In this document: one piece after another, positions 58,645 through 64,000 of the stretch
Position numbering within the stretch: position 1 is the first letter of the stretch
Layout of the letters: every line of letters starts with the position of its first letter
Assembly (NCBI GenBank): GCA_011503125.2
Contig: WWBZ02000016.1
Coordinates: 3,844,001 to 3,908,000 of the forward strand
Source: Botryosphaeria dothidea
Lineage: Eukaryota; Ascomycota; Dothideomycetes; Botryosphaeriales; Botryosphaeriaceae
Length of the DNA: 64,000 bases
Direction of reading: 5' to 3'
The notes under the pieces: model-generated
What the model saw: only the letters and a program-made list of their open reading frames with translations
Told to the model about the DNA's origin: nothing
Databases searched by the model: none
Made by a program: the position numbers and the translations under genes

Positions 58645-59367
58645 GCTGAGCAAACCGCAACGTCTCACATGCGCAGTATGCAACTCTACATTTTATGGGC
58701 CCCCGCAGATCAAAAAAATTCGAATGGCGTAGCTTCTGGGCCTCGCAATGACTAATCAGACGCAGCACTCGAGGATGTTGGCTGCATTTTAGTGGTCTAG
58801 TCTTATTATAATTACATGGCTGGGTTTGTAGTTGAAATTTCCCCCACGGAGCTGAGACCTTGTAGCTGCCGCGCTACTAGGACAGCATAGGTTACTGGCT
58901 CTGGAAATTGCGATAATTCCCCAAGATTAACTTCATGATTGCTCTGAGAGCAGGGAAATTGAAAGCGGGTACTTTGCATTTCTTTTTTCTCCAGGCTACA
59001 ACGATGAACAATACCATGGCTGCACTTGTATCGAGCCATTGGAACCGGAGGGTTCTTACTTTGTCCCAGATGTGGGATTCTCTGTTCTTTGTCCACAAAA
59101 AAGATACTGGACACAATGTGATTGTCTGTATCTTTGACAAAGGGCAAGCTGAACAATACCGTCCCTCTTTGAGCGGATAAATACTTGAACACCATGTTGA
59201 CCTACTACAACCATCACTTCCAGGACGGACTCTACTACCCAAAGAGCAGTTGTTGCTTGTGCAGAAGTTGACCTCACGGCATCCAGAAATCATCGGACTT
59301 CTTTTTTCTTGAAGGCCTGGCGCCATTGAAGCAAGAGGAAACCGGAATTTCATACATTTGTTGCAGG
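58645..59367. other. Spacer between zinc-ribbon copies 1 and 2
   Basis: Frames up to 165 codons on the minus strand contain scattered cysteines but none of the array's ordered knuckles. A TTGCAG just before the ATG of copy 2 could be the 3' end of a leader intron. Confidence 0.4.
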
Positions 59368-60660
59368 ATGTCTTCTGCACAGACAGCACGCTCCGACGGT
59401 GGGAGAGCAGTTGGTGGATCGATTGCCAATGGCACAGCTTCGATCATCCATCCGTCGGTGTCTTCCCGCGCCTCCGACAATCAAGCAACAGAGCCGTCTT
59501 TCGAGGATCATCTTCTGAGCTCACTGGTTGAGCTTGGAAGAACCCGCTACACTTGTTGCCGGGGCCATATCTCAACTGGATTACTGAAGTCATTCGGTTC
59601 AGCTGGCGGTCACGGCAAGGCTTCTTGCAAGAACTGCGACCATGTACCATGCAGCTCATGCACTATCGACCCCGGAAGCCGCCGCGTTGAAAAGGTATAC
59701 TCTGACCAGATCCAGCTAGAGGGAAACACAGAAGATGAAATGTACCTCTACGTGTGCAGCTGTGGCACACCGAACGTTGCCAAGATCCAATCGGGATCTT
59801 GGTGGAAACGGTTCCGTCTTTCCGATACTACATTCGTTTCCTTTGCGGGTAAAAAGTGCAAGGCTTGCTCCAAGGCATACCTGCCTGGATCCCTGCAGCT
59901 GAAGGTGAGAAAAGCAACCCCCTCCCGTCATTCACCCAATCTCACAATCAAAACTCGTAGGTCTGTTGAAGAAATCCCCGAGGATCTCGCGGAGGATGAG
60001 GACGATGATGATGAGGACGAATTGGAAGATGGCACCCCGCCAACAGCACAATTCTTTCCTCAAGGCTTCTCCGACCTGCCAACTCCGTTCCTGCTCTCGG
60101 TGAACCCCATGGCCTTCGCTACGGAGCTGTGGCACCCGGCTCCACCCAACAGCCCTACCCAGTCTGTGGCGTCAGAGAATGCCGATGTGGAGAGTTGTGG
60201 CTTCTCAGGAGAATCTCTGAGTGTTCTGGACGATGAGTCATTCATCACTTCTTCCCCGAGCTCGCTCGTCTACAATGACGAAGTCACGCAACAGACTGAA
60301 TTCTCGAACCTGGACGATGTCCCTCCGTTCTACCTCTGGATCCAACAGCAGCCGTATAACTCTGACGCGTCTCCTTCCCCGGAGAACAACGAATCGGCTT
60401 TAGACGAGTACATCCAGAAGTACATAGAGCTTCTGAACACCAGCAATATCCATAACCGCTACCCATCTGATCTCGATGTCAGTGCGCTGTCGTTGGGTTC
60501 GCCCTTGCTACCGGTGCCAGAAGACCCTCTCAAGGGATCTGACGGTCTCATCGTCCTTGCTGAGCCAGAGTTGAGCCCTTTGCCGCCGCCTCCAGATTTC
60601 TCAACGTCTCCGCTGTTTTTGAACAGCGACGTGGGTTCTGTTGATCCGAATGAGTATTGA
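59368..60660 (+). CDS. Double zinc-ribbon-like protein, copy 2, with long acidic tail
   Basis: Single-exon gene of 430 aa from the ATG at 59368. The N-terminal half carries the array's knuckles: YTCCRGH (C63, C64, with H67 where the paralogs have a second cysteine pair), ASCKNCDHVPCSSC (C87, C90, C95, C98), YVCSCGTPN (C130, C132) and FAGKKCKACSKAYLPGSLQLKV (C164, C167). The FAGxxCxAC...Y.PG block is shared with copy 3. From about residue 205 the protein is a long acidic tail, opening with a run of Asp/Glu (DEDDDDEDELEDG) and ending in Pro/Ser/Leu-rich sequence. Acidic, Pro-rich tails of this kind are common in transcriptional regulators, but there is no direct evidence. It is the largest of the three paralogs. 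Confidence 0.8.
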   Translation: MSSAQTARSDGGRAVGGSIANGTASIIHPSVSSRASDNQATEPSFEDHLLSSLVELGRTRYTCCRGHISTGLLKSFGSAGGHGKASCKNCDHVPCSSCTIDPGSRRVEKVYSDQIQLEGNTEDEMYLYVCSCGTPNVAKIQSGSWWKRFRLSDTTFVSFAGKKCKACSKAYLPGSLQLKVRKATPSRHSPNLTIKTRRSVEEIPEDLAEDEDDDDEDELEDGTPPTAQFFPQGFSDLPTPFLLSVNPMAFATELWHPAPPNSPTQSVASENADVESCGFSGESLSVLDDESFITSSPSSLVYNDEVTQQTEFSNLDDVPPFYLWIQQQPYNSDASPSPENNESALDEYIQKYIELLNTSNIHNRYPSDLDVSALSLGSPLLPVPEDPLKGSDGLIVLAEPELSPLPPPPDFSTSPLFLNSDVGSVDPNEY

Positions 60661-61594
60661 GTGAATAGTCTATGGAGAGTAGCAGGATGCACGGGTTTGT
60701 ACTGTTTGATTTCTTTCAGTGCCTGTTTGTTTCTTCGGGAGGTATACTTGTAGTTCTGCAACGCAACTTGGTCATTGGTACTCAATTCACGTTATTAAAC
60801 CACCTTATTTGCTCATATATCGTAATGCTCGTGACCCAACATCGTCTGTACTTAAACCACCTTTAAGAAACTCTTGAAACACCTCAACTTCTGCCCAAAA
60901 AGTGATTAATTGCTGGGGGAATAGAGATCTCAGCGGCGTAGATGCTCAAGAAATGCTATCCCGCAAGCAAGGTATACGCGTAGGTAGTTGAAGCCTTCAT
61001 ACAGACACCGGTGTTCAGGCAATATTCAGACAGATTGATGATGTCTGTATCCTGACGACTGCTTCGACTTCCCTCAAGCAACAATTGCTGTTTTCAAAGG
61101 TCACTGGCAAGTTTCTTGACATTTGCGAAATTGGAGTGCCATGTGTAGGTATCAAGCAGGACACTTTACGATGTTCTCTGAGAATGGCCCTAGCGCCATG
61201 TCAACCACTGCAACAGTCTCAAGACTATACCAAGCATTGGCAACAGGTTTCGGCTAAAAAGGTATCTCAACAGCGTAAGTAAGCAGTAGCCTGTGCTTAA
61301 TTCATGGTCTACTGCCTTGTCTTTGGTGTTTCAGTGACTCGGGAAAGACGTCCAATGCCAAACAAGCCCATTGTTCTGTCTTGTCATCTTGTCTTACTTC
61401 GTCTTACGACAACACTATGTGCATACTTACGAACGGGTGCCGAGAAAGCTCTTGGAGTACTAAGGTAGACTTCGACTTACCACTCTGTTCCGTCATTTGG
61501 ACGACCTGTACTTCATTGGAGATCACGCTTTCTCGATTCCGGCAACGGTCAGATAGATCCAGAGAGCGCTGAGTTCACCAACCCCTTACCCAAC
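60661..61594. other. Spacer between zinc-ribbon copies 2 and 3
   Basis: About 0.9 kb with only short open frames. No remnant of another copy of the array was seen by eye. Confidence 0.45.
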
Positions 61595-62278
61595 ATGCTT
61601 ACCAGAAAGCGTTGTTCCAGCTCTCCCGCATCAGGGAAGATAGCCAGGAGAGGGGAAGTCCCGCACTACAGCGCCTCCGAACTGACCTTCCACGCGTACC
61701 TCGCGCTTCACGAACTCAGCTGCTGCTGTTGCGGCTACAAGTCGCCACTGCTAGACGCAGCCCGCATCTTCCCCGCAAAAATATCCTCCCACTGCCGCGC
61801 CTGCACGCACATCGCCTGCGACCACTGCATCGCCTGCGTCAATCAGGCCACTGCAGACGAGCAGCAGCAGCAGAAGCAGCAGCAACTCAACGTACTCCCT
61901 CCAGCCGCCGACTACCACCAGGTCCCCGTCGATGCCGGCAGCATACTCTTCGGTTACATCTGCCGAAGCTGCGGGTCACCGGAAGTCGTCGAGACTAAGA
62001 AGAAGACCAGCCCCATGCACCATCATCAAGCGACGATGGTGGTATTCGCGGGCGAGACCTACCAAGCGTGCGGACAAGCATACGGGCCGGGGAGGCTGAA
62101 GTTCAAGGTCGCGAAGGGCGAGGCGTTCGTCAGAGAAACGGGAAAAACCGAAGTGCTGACCCCTCCTGCTGCTCATGAGAAGTCCGGCGGCGGCGCGGCG
62201 GTGACGGTGCAGACGTCCCAGCTGGGAGGAAGAGAGAACGCGGATCAGAAGACGGAGGAGCTTGAGGCTCGTGACTAG
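61595..62278 (+). CDS. Double zinc-ribbon-like protein, copy 3, with a degenerate last knuckle
   Basis: Single-exon gene of 227 aa. Knuckle 1 is LSCCCCGYKS (C43-C46), knuckle 2 SHCRACTHIACDHC (C67, C70, C75, C78, plus C81), and knuckle 3 YICRSCGSPE (C123, C126). In the fourth, FAGETYQACGQAYGPGRLKFKV, Tyr156 stands where copy 2 has its first cysteine and only C159 remains. The second zinc site therefore lacks one ligand, unless a nearby His of the MHHHQ stretch substitutes. A poly-Gln insert (EQQQQKQQQ) lies between the two ribbons. The protein starts with a basic Ser-rich segment and ends in a Gly/Glu-rich tail. GC content is higher than in copy 2. Confidence 0.78.
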   Translation: MLTRKRCSSSPASGKIARRGEVPHYSASELTFHAYLALHELSCCCCGYKSPLLDAARIFPAKISSHCRACTHIACDHCIACVNQATADEQQQQKQQQLNVLPPAADYHQVPVDAGSILFGYICRSCGSPEVVETKKKTSPMHHHQATMVVFAGETYQACGQAYGPGRLKFKVAKGEAFVRETGKTEVLTPPAAHEKSGGGAAVTVQTSQLGGRENADQKTEELEARD

Positions 62279-63043
62279 GGATACCCAGAAACCGGGGATG
62301 TTGGCGAGGAACTGATTCCGCGCCCATGTTAGTGAGTGGCAGCTGATGGAAGTAAGCTGTTGGGTGCTGAGATCTGAGGAGAGGTGGCTGTGTTTTTTGT
62401 TGTTACTCTGTTCCGGTGTTGGCAGCGGCTATTTGTTAGTTGCGCACAAAATGTTACGAAGTGTATATAAAGCAATTTCTTTTTCTTTTTCTGAGAAATA
62501 ATCTTGGAATAGTGATGTGATGACGTGGAATAACGATGGGGACTGCAACGGCGACAGGATGCCGCCTACTCACACAAAGCCACCGAAGCCACGAAAAAGG
62601 TGTTGAAGAAAGAACCAATACCGACACTCTGGTACGCAACGGTTTCGACACGATAAAGAGATTAGTTGAGGAAGCAACTATATCTTTAATCGTACTCGGC
62701 GTTGCGTAGCCTTCGTGTCTGACACTGACAAGGCTGGTGATGCGACATCGTAAGCTTCAGCCTCCATCAGCTTAGGTCAGAAGACCCGACGAGTCACAGT
62801 TTGCCCCTCGACAACACTGGCGAGTAAAAAAACCCCACATTGGGTCTCTCGTTCGCAGCACACAGACCTGTTCCACCTTCTTGACCTCACAATCCCTTAT
62901 TCAGTCAGCATCCGAGCTTCTACTGGTCTTCCAAGCACGCTCTGGCAAGCAGTGGCAGGTGCCGCTGCCATGAAACACGCTCGCATCCACCACTCTCGAG
63001 CAATACGGAACCGCAGTTGACGAAGAAAAAAAGGGCGCGGAAA
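62279..63043. other. Spacer right of the zinc-ribbon array
   Basis: No gene is recognised. Short A/T-rich stretches alternate with moderate GC. It includes the 3' flank of copy 3. Confidence 0.45.
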
Positions 63044-63301
63044 ATGAATCGGGTCCTTTCAGATCCAGGAGATACATCACCGAACTCAAGCAGCTTCAAA
63101 GAGCTGCGCTCCAGAAGGGGGCTTCCTCCTCTAAAGGTCGCTATCCCGCACGTCACCGTTATATCGGCGTCAACATCTTCCGACCACCCTAGGAGGTACC
63201 ACTTCGAATCGGACCTGTCACCGGACGCGCAGCAATCATTCAACGTCGCGCAAGCTCTGGACGCCATTACGCAATGCCTTGACCGGATAGACCAGCAATG
63301 A
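63044..63301 (+). CDS. Possible small hypothetical protein
   Basis: Open frame of 85 codons from ATG 63044, with in-frame codons continuing upstream. The product is Ser/Pro-rich at its start (DPGDTSPNSSS) and has a helix-like end (QQSFNVAQALDAITQCLDRI). That end resembles a real protein more than a shadow does. No family is recognised. It may be one exon of a larger gene, or not a gene. Confidence 0.3.
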   Translation: MNRVLSDPGDTSPNSSSFKELRSRRGLPPLKVAIPHVTVISASTSSDHPRRYHFESDLSPDAQQSFNVAQALDAITQCLDRIDQQ

Positions 63302-64000
63302 AGTGGGCATTGGCGGTGAAGAGGAACCGGGAAGTGACAGCTCCACCACTCAGCATCACCATCGACGATGCTACGGAGACGGGAGTCCTTGACACGTGCG
63401 GGATTATGCCGACGGAGACGGTCTTGGCTTCGGCGACTTCATGTTGGACTTCTTCCAATGATTCATTCTTCTTGCTTTTGATGCAGGGGCCTTGGACAAG
63501 CAAAGAGGCGGGGCGAAGCATGAAGAAGAAGGTACGGCACGTCAGGGCATCATTAGTAGTGAAGATCCCGCCCTATATGTCCCTCGACGGAGAAAGGACC
63601 GAGGACAGAGGGACGGAGCGTCCCGGCCGTGGACAGTCTGTGCGGGAAGCCATCTGTCTCTGATGTCATGGGGTTCAGGCGCGAAGGGGAATCTTATAGA
63701 CCACGGGAAGCGAATATAGGGCGGTGAGGAAGAAAAATAGAAGCACAGCGTCAACGGTGGAGGATCGAGTGGGGTGCAGAGAAAAAAAAAAAGAAAGGTT
63801 TCGGTGAAGGGACCGAAGTAGCAGAGAGGGAACAAAGTAGGAAAGTGTGGAGAAGTTAATGACGGTTGATATTGATGCGTTGTCGGTATTCCTAAGCTGC
63901 AGACGTGTACGTACGAAAGAGCAGAAGTCATGGAATGGAAGGAAATGACACCTTTTTTCGAGGATAACAGGCATGAATATGAAGCCAGGTGACGGGCATG
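63302..64000. other. Right-edge region without a recognisable gene
   Basis: Frames up to 129 codons occur on both strands without motifs. An A-run lies at 63781-63792. Part of a gene extending beyond the window cannot be excluded. Confidence 0.45.

Overview
This window is nuclear DNA of a filamentous ascomycete (Pezizomycotina). The evidence is short GT-AG introns (mostly 49-64 nt), single genes on both strands without operons, a palF gene of the ambient-pH pathway, a Pth11-like (SAT4/rhodopsin-type) membrane protein, a molybdenum cofactor sulfurase and a PAN1 with the filamentous-fungal layout. The zinc-ribbon cluster at the right end hints at a Dothideomycete, but that placement is tentative. 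All exon models come from reading splice sites by eye and requiring frame and family continuity; no transcript data were available.

Left third (1-26 kb). An SHPRH/IRC20-type SNF2-RING ATPase and palF lie on the plus strand, separated by a GC-rich 1.3 kb region. After a 3.2 kb gene-free stretch come four minus-strand genes: a low-complexity S/T/A-rich nuclear-type protein, the MoCo sulfurase, an RRM plus CCCH zinc-finger RNA-binding protein, and the ER permease chaperone SHR3. A Pth11-like receptor (+) and a small secreted cysteine-containing protein (-) follow.

Middle (26-44 kb). This is a dense block of conserved cell-biology genes: PAN1 (endocytic actin), a divergent 86-aa coiled-coil protein, MRI1 (methionine salvage) divergent from an aldo-keto reductase, the ER-stress sensor IRE1, the chaperonin subunit CCT2, and the catalytically dead ubiquitin-protease-like splicing factor SAD1 (USP39).

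Right third (44-64 kb). Here genes are sparser, with long gene-free stretches: a gamma-glutamyltransferase, a WD40-cyclophilin (CYP15/PPWD1), a 104-aa protein made of two copies of a C-x-C-x9-C-x2-C module, an unidentified membrane protein, and a tandem array of three divergent four-knuckle (double zinc-ribbon-like) proteins, then a doubtful small ORF. The zinc-ribbon array and the duplicated CxC protein are the least explained content.

Most genes are unrelated housekeeping functions that share only neighbourhood. No tRNA, rRNA, transposase or CRISPR was recognised by eye.
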